The notes below the pieces were generated by a model, which was given only the letters and a program-made list of their open reading frames with translations, had not been told where the DNA came from and did no database searches. A stretch of DNA of 64,000 nucleotides from the NCBI GenBank assembly GCA_027422505.1, contig JAPQWV010000005.1, forward strand, positions 10,979,501 to 11,043,500, read 5' to 3'. This DNA comes from Craterostigma plantagineum (taxonomy: Eukaryota; Streptophyta; Magnoliopsida; Lamiales; Linderniaceae). A program made the position numbers and the translations under genes. Within the stretch, counting starts at the first letter, position 1, and every line of letters starts with the position of its first letter. Shown piece after piece: positions 47,154-59,541 of the stretch.

Positions 47154-47168
47154 TAAAGGGAGGAGAAT
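47154..47168 (+). promoter_or_regulatory. Gypsy polypurine tract
   Basis: AAAGGGAGGAGAAT lies directly before the TGTCAGG start of the 3' LTR. Confidence 0.85.
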
Positions 47169-47459
47169 TGTCAGGAACCGAAACCAAAACTCATTTCATG
47201 CATTACAAGAATTTATGCATTTACAAAATTAATTTTATGATATAGATGATAATATATAGTTAGGGTATTATGAACCTTAGTAAGAAAAATAAATGGTTGA
47301 ATTACGTGAATATAAGTGCTTAAGGTAGAGGAGTTTTCGTGATAATTCATATACAATATCCATCCATAAAGCTTTCGAAGTAGACTTCGAGAATTAATTT
47401 GGCATGAAGAGGCAAAATTTTCGTAGTAAGTTTCGAGGTCTACATCAAAGTTTTCGCAC

Positions 47460-47492
<33 letters not shown>

Positions 47493-47757
47493 TAGATAGA
47501 TAGATAGATAGGTCTACACGTACATATACATATATATATATATATATGTTTATATTAATCCAATTAGAAAGTTAAAGGACACGTGGCGAGGGCCATTACT
47601 CATAGATGTCATTTGGTAAGTATAACTAATGAAAAGTTTTCTTAAGTTCAAAGTTTTCGGCATGAATAACTTAAGCTTATTAAAGAAACATCTTACTTGA
47701 TACATAGGAAAGACACGTCACCTTCTTATCCTATCAAACACAAATTTCGACACTTTA

Positions 47758-48329
47758 GGCTGCGTTTAGTTCCCATGATGAGTCAAGATAGAAGGTACTT
47801 TATCCAATGATATCGTGTTCACTTCCCAAAACTTTATATAGATATAGCCCGATATAATAATAGGCCCGGTATAATAATCCATCAAATACTAGATAAGTTA
47901 TCACACGGAGTTGGCCGAGATTATTATCCAATCCATACTGATAACATGAAAATGACAAATATATCCCTGAAATGACAAATTCACCAAATTATAAAATTAT
48001 CCTTATTTTATGTGTTTTACATAATAAAAGCAATAAAACAAATCTAATTTATTTTTCATTTCATGACGATCAAAATGACATCCATATCTTATATTTTTAA
48101 GATTAGTTAGAATTAAATTTTTTAATATTAACATCGTTTATTTAATGTAGGGTTAGAGTGGTAAATTGACAAGCTAATTTAACATAGAATTATTTTTATC
48201 TTACAAAGTAAACAAGACAGTAATCCAATCCATAAAATGGTTAAGTGGAAATTGAACAAGATATGTCCGGATAAACTATCTTAACATAAATTATACCTTC
48301 ATTTCTTATGTTACCAACTAAACACAGCC
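47758..48329. mobile_element. Tourist-like MITE (PIF/Harbinger type)
   Basis: The 572-bp insert has terminal inverted repeats GGCTGCGTTTAGTT and, at the other end, GGCTGTGTTTAGTT. TTA flanks it on both sides (47755-47757 and 48330-48332). It is absent from the equivalent place in the 5' LTR (about 41084). A 3-bp TTA/TAA duplication is the hallmark of PIF/Harbinger MITEs. There is no coding capacity. Confidence 0.92.
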
Positions 48330-49133
48330 TTAATGTATGTCCATTCTTTTGACTAATAAAACCCTCATAAAGCGAACAAAGGTAAATTACTTGTAGAAAA
48401 GAAAAAACCGAGTTGAAGTATAACGAAGGTGGAGTGTCAACAAGAAATAAATCTGATTAAGCTATACAAGTCTTTCAAAGGTAAACGAATTAAATAACAT
48501 TTTGTAGCTTACATATACGTGTTTATAGATTTTTAATAAATTATGTTAGACATGTGGATGATTAAGGGAATAACCCGTCGACATTAGAACAAAAGTTGGA
48601 AAGTTTATAAGCCTATTTGTAGTATATTACTATTGTTAGGATTTAACTTATGTCAGGTATAAGGAAGTTCTTAGGTATTTAAAATTTGAGGAGACCTTTC
48701 GCAAATATATATGTATTAGGGTTTGCTAAATCTCGAAGGACTTCATAAATGTTATTTACATAGAATTCGTTATTAAAACATACTAGTTGAAATGTTCGAA
48801 TCTTGGATAAAAGTATTCTGGCAATTTAAGTATCCTTAGCTGGATAGATGATTTCGGTATATAAATATTTAGTATCTTAATGATTGAAAACTTCAAGGTT
48901 TTCCGCAATGGAATAAGGATTGAAACATTTAAGAGATTTACTTATAATATATTATTATTGATAGGATTTGATTATGTCAAGTATAAGGAAATTTCGGTGT
49001 TGATAATTGAGGGAGGCTTTTTCGTGGCCTTGGATACATTAGGGTTTTTCCCAGACTTGTTGAAAAGATTTCATATATGTTTATTTGGACAATTTTGGTA
49101 TAAGAATAGGTCAATATTTTAAGTGTTCGAACC

Positions 49134-49171
<38 letters not shown>

Positions 49172-49659
49172 CTAATAGTTTTAAGTAGTTTCAGTTGAAA
49201 AAGATAGTTTTCGATGTATGAACATTGATAGCATCCTGAATGATTAAATATCAGGGTTTTCGGTATGGAATGAAAAGTTTTAATTGAAGTTCAAAGTTTT
49301 CGCATTAAGGAATATATCGCTATTAGGGTTTTCAAGAACTATGTTTTCGGCAATTAAATGATAAAGTTTTCGTCATTTACAAAGTTTTCACCAAGGGCTA
49401 AAGTTTTCGGCATAGTAGTGATATTTCGGCCTTGGTTATTCCATAAGAAAGTTTTCGCCATCACTATGCTACCCAAAGTTTTCGTGCTAGGGATGCAAAA
49501 AGATTTCGGTATCACCAGATTTTTCGGCATGCTTAAATTTGAGAAGGTTTTCTGGACACAAATGTTTTCTGAATTCATAAAGTTTTCGCTATGAACTTAG
49601 AAAGTTTTCGTCATTTCTATGAAGTCTTTGTGACTGTAAAGTTTCAAGCATGTATATAA

Positions 49660-49699
<40 letters not shown>

Positions 49700-50360
49700 A
49701 GAAGTTTTCGTGATGTATTAAAAGTTTTTGGCATGGCTAAGTAATTAGCACTTCAATACTTTCGATATAATATAAGCTAGGGCTTTCAATGAAGTTTTCG
49801 GTACAGAGTAAAATAGGACTTTTAGGCCGAAAGTACAGCATATCGAAATAATTAAAATAAATAAGAAGGGAGGTAAGGATTATGAAAGAAACACGATCAT
49901 GCACAATAAAACATGCATATCACGCATGCATGTCATTATAGAATTTCGTATTTACGGATAAAATAATTATATAGGTCAGGAGTCTGATAAAGGCAAGGAA
50001 AATGCCGAGTGAGGGACAGGGAGTTACAAACTCGTGAGTATGATATGCAATATGTATTTATGTGCTTATATGCTTTCTAATTGATGATTCCGTGACATAC
50101 GTGCTATATAGACTGATATGATAATATGCCACAACGTGTTTTTATCTGCTAAACACAATGTGATTGATTTTTTGATATACGTGCTATATGGATTGGTCGG
50201 GTTTATGTGTCGTCACGTGCTCTTATTTTATAAAGATGATTTGATAGATTTATGAAATATGTGAAGTAAGGATATGATCATAGCATTTGCATACACGTAA
50301 TAATGAACGAAGAAACCGTTATGACTGTTATGACATCGGATGATACGGATGCTACGGCAT

Positions 50361-50447
50361 ACTTCCTTTCAAATCGGGGGATGATAGTTACTTCCCTTCA
50401 AATCGGGGGATGACATTTACTTCCCTTCAAATCGGGGGATGGCAGAG
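50361..50447 (+). repeat. 29-bp unit repeated three times in gypsy 3' LTR
   Basis: ACTTCCCTTCAAATCGGGGG-containing units are repeated in tandem. The 5' LTR has a single unit near 43046. Confidence 0.85.
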
Positions 50448-51025
50448 TCCCATGCATGGGCGCCGACGGGCCTACGGTACGAGTCTAGCCAGTCTATAAC
50501 AGGAGTATCAAAATAAATGGGCATATAGAAATGCAGTGATCTAAGGATCATATGAACGATGGTTATGTGAACGATGATTACGTGATAAAATTTATGCTAA
50601 ATGGTGATAGCACTTACAATAATGGATTCATTTCACGTTATAGTTTTTATTTGTTATTGATTAACATGTTGCTATCATACTCTGAATAGTTATCTTCACA
50701 GTGATGTAGATATCTAACAGGCGACTTAGAACGCATCTGCATACGAAAGTATGGATTCAAGGTTGGCTGGCTACGCTCTCATCCTACTCCCCATAGATTA
50801 TAGTTTGCATATAGTTTAAGGAACATTATCAAATTTTATATGATATTAAAATGATAATGTTGTGTACGTATATGTACATTATATGTGAAAGTGAATAAAC
50901 AGGTGTACGCCCCCATTTATGTGCAAAAGGAATGGTTATGAAAGAAAAGAAAAGCAAAAAATTTTTATGGGAAAAATATAATAGCTGCGGAAATACGGAA
51001 AAAGGAAACGGGGCGCTACATGTAC

Positions 51026-51480
51026 AAAAGCTAGGACTTTCGTCAAACTAACCTCAGATTCCACACTTTACATATGATAGCATCCGGTGTATAGCTTTAC
51101 TGGTGTCGATTGCCAAAAATAACTTTCAACCATCTTCTATAAATGCACAACATGCCAATAAATGAAGTACTATAACAAGACATCCAATGATAAACAATAA
51201 AATAAAAATTGGTACAGATTAACATGCATATGAAAAAATTAGGATCTTCCAAATTAATCTCAATGCGAAAACCATATCTCCCACACTTATATATGCTAAG
51301 ATTCGGCGCCACATTACCTTTATTTTTATATTTGTTGCAAAAGAATTTTTTAACCATTTTCTTACAAAGGTACTACATACTACCAAATTAATTACTACAA
51401 TGTCACATCCACTGGTACAGTTGGTACTGCGTAACATACAAATGCAAAATTTAGGTTTATGTCAAATAAACTCATATGTT
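51026..51480. repeat. Diverged ~210-bp tandem repeat flanking the gypsy element
   Basis: Blocks beginning GGTACWRMKTAACATRCA occur at 40514, 51211 and 51425. Once the gypsy insert is removed, their spacing is about 208 and 214 bp. Downstream sub-blocks also align (CCACACTTTACATATG at about 51061 and CCACACTTATATATGC at about 51282). Confidence 0.55.
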
Positions 51481-52250
51481 CTTCGAGGGCATTTTCTGCC
51501 TTTTTGCAGGCAGAATATTCATTAAAACGATCTTTTCTCGAGACAATAGTTTGTCAATAAATGCTGAATTAACTTAGACCGATACAAACTCACGATCGAG
51601 AATGACGAGGTCTTTAGGTGTAAAAAGGACACAAATTTTGCATATTTAAATCTGAAAAAACTGAAAAAACGCAGATCTAGTAAAATCATAACTTACTCGA
51701 ACCTAAGGAGAACACCGGACGGGAAAGACCTTCTGGCGCCTTTCCCGCGTCAATTGTGCCAAAGAGATGTAGAGCTTAGTGAGAAATAGCTTCATAAAGA
51801 TGGAGTTTGGATGGTAAAGAGAGAGAGGTGTGTGTTTTGCTGAGCCAAGAATGATGATGGTGAATATAAAGTAATATAATAAGCAAAAGTAAGGGTACAA
51901 CTGTCTTTTTACTGAAATGGGTACTTAAATGTAAAATTTGTTTTTAAATAGGTATCTAGTTATAAAATATAACAGGTTACTGATTTAACATCTTTTTATA
52001 CCAAAGGGTACTTTAGTGCATATCTCCCTATTTTGTTTGTTTCTTTTGTTTTACTTCTTTGTCTATCTTCTAGCTAACTACGTATCATTATTCAAGGCAC
52101 AGATGACGGCGAATGACCCTAAGCCATCTACGAGCCCATTACTGAAGCAGATCCTAATTTCGAGTGTAAGTTGCAGAGCAATTGAAGTACGATTTCTATG
52201 ACACCTTTAGAGCCCTAGTTAGCTATTTTGAGAACAACTCTCTGGACTCA
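51481..52250. other. Unassigned intergenic sequence
   Basis: No domain-bearing ORF is visible. The minus strand around 51700-51850 has CT-rich leader-like sequence and an ATG-led 31-codon reading. A TTTCCCGC string resembling an E2F site lies at about 51742. None of this is enough to call a gene. Confidence 0.35.
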
Positions 52251-52254
52251 ACAT

Positions 52255-53240
52255 GAATTCTCAAAGAGAGATATCTGCAGATAGTCGAGACACACAAGTA
52301 GAGATGGCGGATCATAAAGTTCCTAACTATAATGAAGTGGAGCAATCACTAGAAGAGCTGCTCAAGAATGACTTCACTTGGTGGTACCTAGTCAGCTAGT
52401 GTTATACCACCAATCGAGAACAACTTCGAAATGAAGATCCATAGTTACACAAAATAATGCAAATGGAAAAATTCGACGACAGGTCTAAGGACAACTTGTA
52501 CCACCACATAAAGGCATTTCTGATAATAACGGAGAGTATCAAAATCATTAGGGTCCTGAATGACTCAATCAAGCCGATTTTCTTTAACGTTCTCTCTCAA
52601 GGATATGGCAAAATAGTAGATGGAGGTATTATATGACTACATGGACAAGCTGTGAGGGGCATTCACATGGCAATTTTCCTGCAGCCGAAGGTTCTTAGGT
52701 TAAAAGCGGTGATTTCTCTATTTCGTCAGAAAGAGACTGGGAATCTCTATGAAGTTTGGAAAAGGTACTAGACCCTTTTGAAGAGATGCCCACAGCATAG
52801 AATGACAAAGGGCCCAATATCAGTAAATTTCATGAGTCGCTCAATGACCCGACGGTTCATGTGATAGACAGGCCCGCAAAAGGAGGACTAGTGAAGCTCA
52901 AAGCCACTGATGGCTGTAATTTAATAGAAGATTACACAAAAATAAGCTTCATGGGGGCAGCACCAGCACTAGAATGAAAGTATCTAGAGTCCTCGACGTG
53001 TGCAATGATACAGTGATAAATGCTAAGATTGATGCCTTCAACAAGTCGCCACGACAAATTCCACTTCAAACGGTGCTCAAAGCCTTAATATCGAAGGTTG
53101 CTCAGCCACAAGCCGTGAATGCCGTGATCACACCGATGACCGCCACACCACCTCAACAAATGCATTGCATACCTCGGTGTGGTACTTGTGGTGCAGCTCA
53201 CGAGACGTCGCAGTGTCAACTCATAGCCCTGTAGAGCATG
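52255..53240 (+). pseudogene. Athila/Tat-like gypsy gag remnant
   Basis: Fragments in several frames show the Athila-type gag pattern: DDRSKDNLYHHIKAFLIITESIKI (about 52475), FRQKETGNLYEVWKRY then LLKRCPQH (about 52720-52800), and LKATDGCNLIEDY (about 52898). The last ORF, 52974-53234, ends with CGTCGAAHETSQC, a CCHC-like finger. Stops and shifts throughout make it inactive. LTRs were not identified. It is cut by the CACTA element at 53409. Confidence 0.65.
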
Positions 53241-53424
53241 TTGACTACATGGGAATATATCTATCGGGACATGTTTCAGCTTCTTTCCATTTTGACGCAT
53301 GATCAAATCTACGTTGCACACTTGATCTTTGAATTCAAGACCCTGCTCTAAAGCTTTCTGGAATAGTCTGAATGAAAATCACAAAAGCAAGCAATGTTTG
53401 CCTTCCATCACTACAAAAAAAGTC

Positions 53425-53700
53425 TATTTAGCGACTACAAACATCGTAGCGCTATATTAAAATTTTACCGACTGCATATTTAACTTTCGACTAAAATTAG
53501 TAGTCGCAAATAGGAATACAAAATTGGACGCTAAACACTAATTTCATAGTCGCTGTAATATATTCTGACTACTACACCATCTACCTAGCCTGGTCGCTAC
53601 TTCGGACTACGACAGTGGTCGTGATATCCTCCACTGTAGTTGTTGTAACTTAGTTAACGACTACGCCTTGCGACTATGTTCATAGTCGCTAAATTTTTAA
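53425..53700. repeat. CACTA left subterminal repeats
   Basis: Many copies of GCGACTA, TAGTCGC and GACTAC in both orientations. Such subterminal arrays bind transposase accessory protein in known CACTA elements. Confidence 0.8.
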
Positions 53701-53774
53701 CCTAAAAACCAAATCGGGACAGTCCCTCACATTCAAAATTCGAAAATCCATCCCCAAATTAATTATTTTCCATC

Positions 53775-53985
53775 CCACATTTCGAACTCGCGCCACCTTC
53801 ACTCTCCTCCCTCGCTGCGCCGCTGCCTTCCCTCGCCGGTGCCCTGCCGCTCGCCCCGCTCCGTAGCGCCGTGCCCCGCAGCACCGTGCCGTGTCCATCG
53901 CCGTGCCCTCGCCCCGCTCCGCAGCGTCGTGTCGCCGTTGCCCCTGCCCTCGCAGCTCCGTGCCCCCGCCATCTCTGTCCTCACA
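53775..53985. other. GC-rich block in CACTA, possible captured gene 5' end
   Basis: This 200-bp block is strongly GC-rich, with repeated GCCGTGCC/CCTCGCC. Open frames on both strands are an effect of composition. It ends with CTGTCCTCACAG, acceptor-like, right before chromovirus RNase H. The origin is unknown. Confidence 0.4.
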
Positions 53986-55920
53986 GCGAACTTCGTGATC
54001 TATAGTGATGCATCTAAAGTCGGAGTTGGATGTGTATTGATGCAACACGGCAAGGTCATTGCCTATGCTTCCCGCCAATTGAAAGACTACGAAAGAAATT
54101 ATCCTACCCACCACTTAGAATTGGAAGCCATAATCCTGCATTAAAAATCTGGAGGCATTACATGTATGGGGAGAAGTGCGAGATATATACCGATCATAAA
54201 AGATTGAGATATATTTTTACGCAGAAAGAATTAAATATGAGGCAAAGGAGATGGCTTGAGTTAATGAAAGATTGTGATATTACTATTCACTACCACCCGG
54301 TAAAAACAAATAAGGTGGCAGATGCATTGAGTAGGAAGATAGTAGGTGAGGCAAAACAATATAGTAGTGATCCAGAGTCCTCTTTTGCAAGATATTCAAA
54401 GGTTAGAGTTGAGCATTGTCCCTCGACATTCTATGGCTAACTTAAATGCTTTAGTACTACAACCCACTCTACTACAAAAAATTAAGGATGGACAACTGCT
54501 TGATCCGACACTAATGGAATTTAGGAAAAAGGTCGAAGAGGGGATAACTGAAGGCTTCCATATTGCACCTGATGGAATTCCAAGATTCCAAGATCGGCTT
54601 TGTGTGCCTGACGTTGGAGATTTAAAGAAATCAATCCTTACAGAGGCTCACGATAGCCCGTATTCAGTACGTTCAGGTACCACCGAGATATACCATGACT
54701 ATGAGCACAATGTTGGTGGCATGGAATGAAAAATGATATTGTGCAACATGTTAGACGATGTCTTATTTGTCAACAAGTGAAAGCTGAACACCAACACCCG
54801 GCAAGAAAGTTACATCCCCTACATATTCCTGAATGGAAATGGGATGATGTGTCTATGGACTTCGTCGTCGGATTGCCAAGATCAAAGAACGGGCATGATG
54901 CTATTTGGGTCATTATGAATAGGCTAACGAAATCTGCTCATTTCCTACCTACTTATAGTATGGAGAGATTGACAGATATATCTATCAAAGAGATAGTGAG
55001 ACCCCATGGTATACCTCGAACTATCGTATCAGACCGTGATCCAAGGTTTACATCTCAATATTGGAAGAAAGTACACAAGGCGTTGGGTACTAAATTGGCT
55101 TTTGGTACGGCTTATCATCCTCAAACTGATTGACAAACGGAACGTAAGACCTTGGAAGATATGCTACGCACATGTGTTTTGGATTTAAAGGGTGCGTGGA
55201 ATTCCTACCTACCAATCTTGAATTTTCATATAATAATAGCTATCATTCGAGCATTAGGATGGCACCATATGAGGCATTGTACGGGCACAAGTGCCGTTCT
55301 CCAATTCATTAGGACGAAATGGGAGAACACAAGGTGCAGAAAATGGTAATTGGCCCCTGACTTAGTGCATGAAACCAATCAAGCGATTCAGTAACTAGGC
55401 AAGGATGAAAGCAGTCCAAAATCGGCAGAAAAACTATGCTGATACTCGACGTTGTGATTTAGAATTTAACGTTGGGGATATGGTATTTCTTCGGACGATT
55501 CCGTCGAAAGGCGTCGTAAGATTTGGTAAACGGGGCAAATTAAACCGAAGATACATTGGCCCTTTTCCTATAACTGAGCGGGTTGGACAGATGGCGGCTC
55601 GCCTTACCTCCAGCGTTACACGGAGTTCATGACGTGTTTCATGTATCCATGTTGAGGAAAGACATAACAAATTCCTCTCATATTCTGAGCTATGATACGG
55701 TTGAACCTCGAGATGATATAACCTTTGTGGAACGATCATTGTGAATTCTTGATTGAGGGGTAAAACAATTATGCACTAGGCGAATTCCGCTTGTCAAGAT
55801 CCTTTGGAGAAATCACAAAGTAGAAGAAGCCACGTGAGAGATGGAAGAGGACATAAGACACCAATAACCAGAATTATTCGGTAAGTTAAAACTTTAAATT
55901 TCGAGGACGAAATTTTTGTA
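53986..55920 (+). pseudogene. Chromovirus (gypsy) pol fragment: RNase H, integrase, chromodomain remnant
   Basis: RNase [31 protein letters not shown], with a shift near 54140, then [26 protein letters not shown] and VADALSRK. Integrase zinc site: CLICQQVKAEH. Core: WDDVSMDFVVGLP, IVSDRDPRFTS and LEDMLRTCV, with a stop at the usual Gly after PQTD (55132). After 55405, KNYADTRRCDLEFNVGDMVFLR. The final LWRNHKVEEAT, stop, then EEDIRH and PELFG is the end of a chromodomain. RT and everything upstream are missing. Confidence 0.92.
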
Positions 55921-56480
55921 AGGAGGGAAGGATGTAACATCCCTACTTAAATTAATAAGACAATATTTATTAATCTTAAGGTGGAATTGAGAATAAAGAA
56001 AATTAAAGGTAATAAAATAAATAAAATATAGGGACTAAATTGTCTAATTAAATAAGTACATGGTTGAAATATAAATGAAAAAGGGAGAGAGGACTTATTA
56101 GCAACTAAAGACACCATTATATCATCTCTCACCTCTCATTCGATTCCTACATGGTTTAGCTAAGGAGATGGGGGAAGTGACGTGATGAGCTTTGGAGAAG
56201 AGGGTTGAGGAAGTTCTTGAGGTCAAGAGATTGACATTAGGTAAAATACTGCCTAGCATGTCTCTACTTTGTGTTTAACCTTTCGTGAAAGGGAGAAATA
56301 TTTAAGAATTTAGGGTTAAAATTGTTGGGTATTATGGTTTGTGTTGAAATATGATGGTGTTAAAGGGTTTCTAAGTATACTTTGAGCATGTTAGTAAGTG
56401 TTTATGCGAAATTAATGGGAGGATTCGAAATTTGGGAAGAGATGCACCAAAGAGATTATAAAAGGCGTAGGAGTAATACT

Positions 56481-56642
56481 TGTTAGCGATAATCAAGCGA
56501 TTAGTGATTGAGATAATCAAGCAATAATTGATTGAGTTATTTATGTCCTTTGTTATCTTCTTAATTTACGTTGGTCTTGTACTCTATATATTATTCGATG
56601 TAGTTGCATTCAGTCATTAAGCAAAATTATCTTAGCTTAACA
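56481..56642 (+). repeat. Copia #7 5' LTR
   Basis: 162 bp, TG...CA. It has a TATATATTATT box near 56585. It lacks a ~21-bp internal repeat found in the 3' LTR. Confidence 0.92.
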
Positions 56643-56651
56643 TGGTATCAG
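56643..56651 (+). promoter_or_regulatory. Copia #7 primer binding site
   Basis: TGGTATCAG directly after the LTR, a short match to initiator tRNA-Met. Confidence 0.75.
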
Positions 56652-56724
56652 CCTAAACACGGCGTGAAACCCTTCCGCCTCCTCCGTTCCTACAGAAGCG
56701 GTCCTTCTTCACCGCCTTTCTTTA

Positions 56725-57165
56725 ATGGCTGAGGCAGAAACTTCTCCTCCCTCCCAAGCCGCTTTCACTGCTGTACATAGAGGACGCGTCCACAGGGGTC
56801 GCGAGTCCATCACAGGACGAGGTCGCCACAATAACAATAGGGCTGGTCGAGGGCGTCGTAACTATACGCCTCGGTGTTATTTTTGTAGAGAGATCAATCA
56901 TGATGTCTTCGACTGTCCGAAGCATTTTGATCGTTCTTACGATCGCTCTTGCAGACCGTCGTCCACAGCTAATCTTGCGGAAGCCCTCTCAACAAGCTGC
57001 TCAATCTCGCAACCGAATGCCTCTGATTGGTATTTAGATACAGGGGCCTCGGTCCATATGACTTCGGATGCGACTCAGCTTGATAATGCTTCCACTTATT
57101 CTGGTAATGGCCACGTAATTGTTGGAAATGGTGAGACTCTTTCTATCTCTCATACTGCTCGTTGA
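56725..57165 (+). pseudogene. Copia #7 internally deleted gag plus protease start
   Basis: The ATG at 56725 gives MAEAETSPPSQAA and passes straight into an Arg/Gly-rich stretch and CYFCREINHDVFDC, a CCHC-like knuckle. The capsid-like part of gag (about 200 residues in intact relatives) is missing. Protease begins at WYLDTGASVHMT with DTG intact. The frame ends at 57163-57165. Confidence 0.85.
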
Positions 57166-57192
57166 CTATTTCAAGCAATCTCAAATTACATA

Positions 57193-58333
57193 ATGTTCTT
57201 GTTGTGCCTGGACTTACTAAAAATATGTTGTCGGTTTAGCCAACTCACCAGAAATTTTCCTGTTCAAGTCACTTTTACTGATTCGCAGTTTCACATTCAG
57301 AATCGGGATTCTGGTCATCTCCTCGCAACAGTCACCCGTCATCGTGGACTTTATTTATTGGACTCCCACCTAGATCTTTTTCTGCAATTATTCAGAATAA
57401 AAAGTTACATGGTTCTTATGAATTATGGCATTCTCGCCTTGGTCATGTGGCAAACTCTGTTATTACTTTATTGAATAAACTTGGTTTGGTTTCTGTTACT
57501 TCGTTGTTGCCTTCGCCTAATTCATGTCAGTTGGCCAAAAGTACCAGAATGCCATTTACTAATAATGAAAGGCGAGCTTCTCGGGTCTTGGATTTGATAC
57601 ACTATGATTTGTGGGGTCCTGCGCCCGTTACTTCTACATCAGGTTTTCGTTTCTATGCTGTATTTGTGGATAATCACTCCAGATTCTCTTGGTTTTACCC
57701 ACTAGTACTAGGTCTGAATTTGTGGTTATCTTTCTGCAGTTTCAGTTATTTGTCGAAAATCAATTTTCTTGCAAAATCAAAAAGTTTCAGAGTGATGGGG
57801 GAACTGAGTTTACCATTCATCGACTCCAATGTCACCTTGCGAAATGTGGAATTCACCATCCCGTCTCGTGACCTTCTACACCTGGTCAGAATGGTAGGGC
57901 TGAGCGCAAGCACAGACATATAACTGAGATGGGTCTTACACTTCTCTTCCATTTATATGCTCCAATGCATTTTTGGGTGGAGGCCTTTAGTACAGCCGTT
58001 TACATTATTAATCGGCTTCCTACTATCATTCTTGATAAGAAGTCACCGTTTGAGATTGTGTATGGGCGTACCCCTTCTTACGACTCTTTCTATGTTTTTC
58101 GTTGTCGAATTTATCCTTGTCTTCAGGATTATGCTAAGACAAAATTTGATCCACGCAGCTTATCATGCATCTTTATTGGTTACAGTACACGTCACAAAGG
58201 GTTTCGATGCTTAGACCCTACATCCATGCATGTTTACATCACTCGGCATGCTAAGTTTGATGAATCAAGCTTTTCGTTTAGTCATTCCGGCTCTTCAAAT
58301 CTGCCTCACGACTGGGCTTTCGGAATATCTTGA
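57193..58333 (+). pseudogene. Copia #7 integrase region, several frameshifts
   Basis: GAG_pre-integrase and integrase appear in readings 57193-57474, 57447-57923 and 57929-58333. Seen are RHRGLYLLDS, HYDLWGPAPV, VDNHSRFSWFYPL, MHFWVEAFSTAVYIINRLP and YDSFYVFRCRIYPCLQDY. The frame changes at about 57465 and 57925. Confidence 0.85.
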
Positions 58334-59541
58334 TTGCTTGCCCTCTATCTCTCATGATGCACCATCTGATCTGGATCTTTCATCACCGCAGCCATGTCCA
58401 CCATCATCTCAACCATGTCGGTTGTGTCCATCTGTGGAACAACCACCTCCACAAGTACAACATGCTCGTCTCGATCCGACACCATCACTACCAGCAGGTC
58501 TTTTACCTTCGTCACCCATTCAGGATCAGGTCGACACGGCACGTACCCATCCAATGCGTACGCGGTCTCAATCAGGTATATTTAAGCCTCGTTACCCCGC
58601 AGATATTACTCTTTTGGAGTCTCATAATCTTTATTCTGCCTTAACCACTGTTTCTGAGCCTCGAGGTATCATATCTGCTCTTAAGATTCCTCAATGGGTA
58701 AATGCTATGAACGAAGAAATGGAGGACCTTCGTGCTAATGGCACATGGGATCTAGTTCCTAGACCTTCTGATACGAATATTGTTGGTTCAAAATGGGTAT
58801 ATCGTACAAAATTTCTGGCAGACGGATCAGTGGATAGGTACAAAGCACGTCTCGTTGCTCAAGGTTTCAGCCAACTTCCTGGGTCCGACTTTACCCATAC
58901 CTTTAGTCATGTTGTGAAGGCATCTACTGTTCGCATTATTTTGTCTCTTGCTGTCATGCAATCTTGGCTGCTGCATCAACTAGACGTTAAAAATGCCTTT
59001 CTCAACGGTTATCTCTCTAAACCCATCTTCATGGAGCAACCGCCTGGGTTCACGGATCCTCTGTATCCCAATCATGTCTGCCATCAGAAAGTCCCTTTAT
59101 GACCTCCGCCAGGCCCCACTTGCTTGGTATCAACGGTTTTGCAATTTTCTATTGCAATTGGGTTTTCTATGCAGTGCTACCGACACATCGTTGTTTGTGT
59201 TTCGACGCAATTCTGTATTGGTCCTACTGGTATATGTCGACGACATTATTGTAACTGGCAATGATAAAGGCACTCTAACTACGTTTTTGTCTCGGATGAG
59301 CGCTGAATTTTCGATTAACGAACTCGGACGTTTGGGATATATTCGTGGCCTTGAGGTTTCATATCCTTCTTCAGGACTCTTTCTAAGTCAATCAAAGTAT
59401 GCCCGTCATATTCTCATTCGTGCTAGTCTCATTGATGCTAAACCCGTCTCCATTTCTCTAGCTCCTGGTGCTACTTTCACGTCTACTGGCACCGAGTTTT
59501 CAGATCCTACGTTGTATCGGTCATTAGTCGGTGCTCTTTAG
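58230..59541 (+). pseudogene. Copia #7 reverse transcriptase
   Basis: Reading 58230-59102 holds a Pro/Ser-rich linker and then RT: WVNAMNEEMEDLRANGTWDLV, YKARLVAQGFSQ, and motif A HQLDVKNAFLNGYL. The second reading, 58993-59541, gives SLYDLRQAPLAWYQRF and YVDDIIVTGND with both catalytic Asp. A shift near 59060-59090 separates them. Confidence 0.92.

Larger units (their letters stand above)
40537..51020 (+). mobile_element. Gypsy LTR retrotransposon with both LTRs, internal region degenerate
   Basis: LTRs at 40537-43690 and 47169-51020 flank an initiator-Met primer site, remnants of gag, RT, RNase H and integrase in gypsy order, and a polypurine tract. TGTAC at 40532-40536 and 51021-51025 is a 5-bp target duplication, so both ends are original. 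The long LTRs and FIDDILVYS RT suggest a Tekay/Del-like chromovirus, but no chromodomain can be read. It is inactive. Confidence 0.92.
47169..51020 (+). repeat. Gypsy 3' LTR, with MITE insertion
   Basis: The LTR is 3,852 bp including a 572-bp MITE and a three-copy 29-bp repeat not seen in the 5' LTR. It ends GGGGCGCTACA. Most of its sequence matches the 5' LTR closely, with scattered substitutions and microsatellite length changes (for example a GATA/TA tract at 47460-47510 and TG at 49677-49699). Confidence 0.9.

Noticed and set aside
51700..51900. Host gene promoter and first exon on the minus strand
   Set aside because: CT-rich leader-like sequence and an E2F-like string are suggestive, but only a 31-codon reading without a domain is present.
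53689..54144. GC-rich ORFs on both strands in the CACTA element
   Set aside because: Open frames arise from base composition. The plus-strand one is only a chance fusion into chromovirus RNase H. No domain is seen upstream of 53985.
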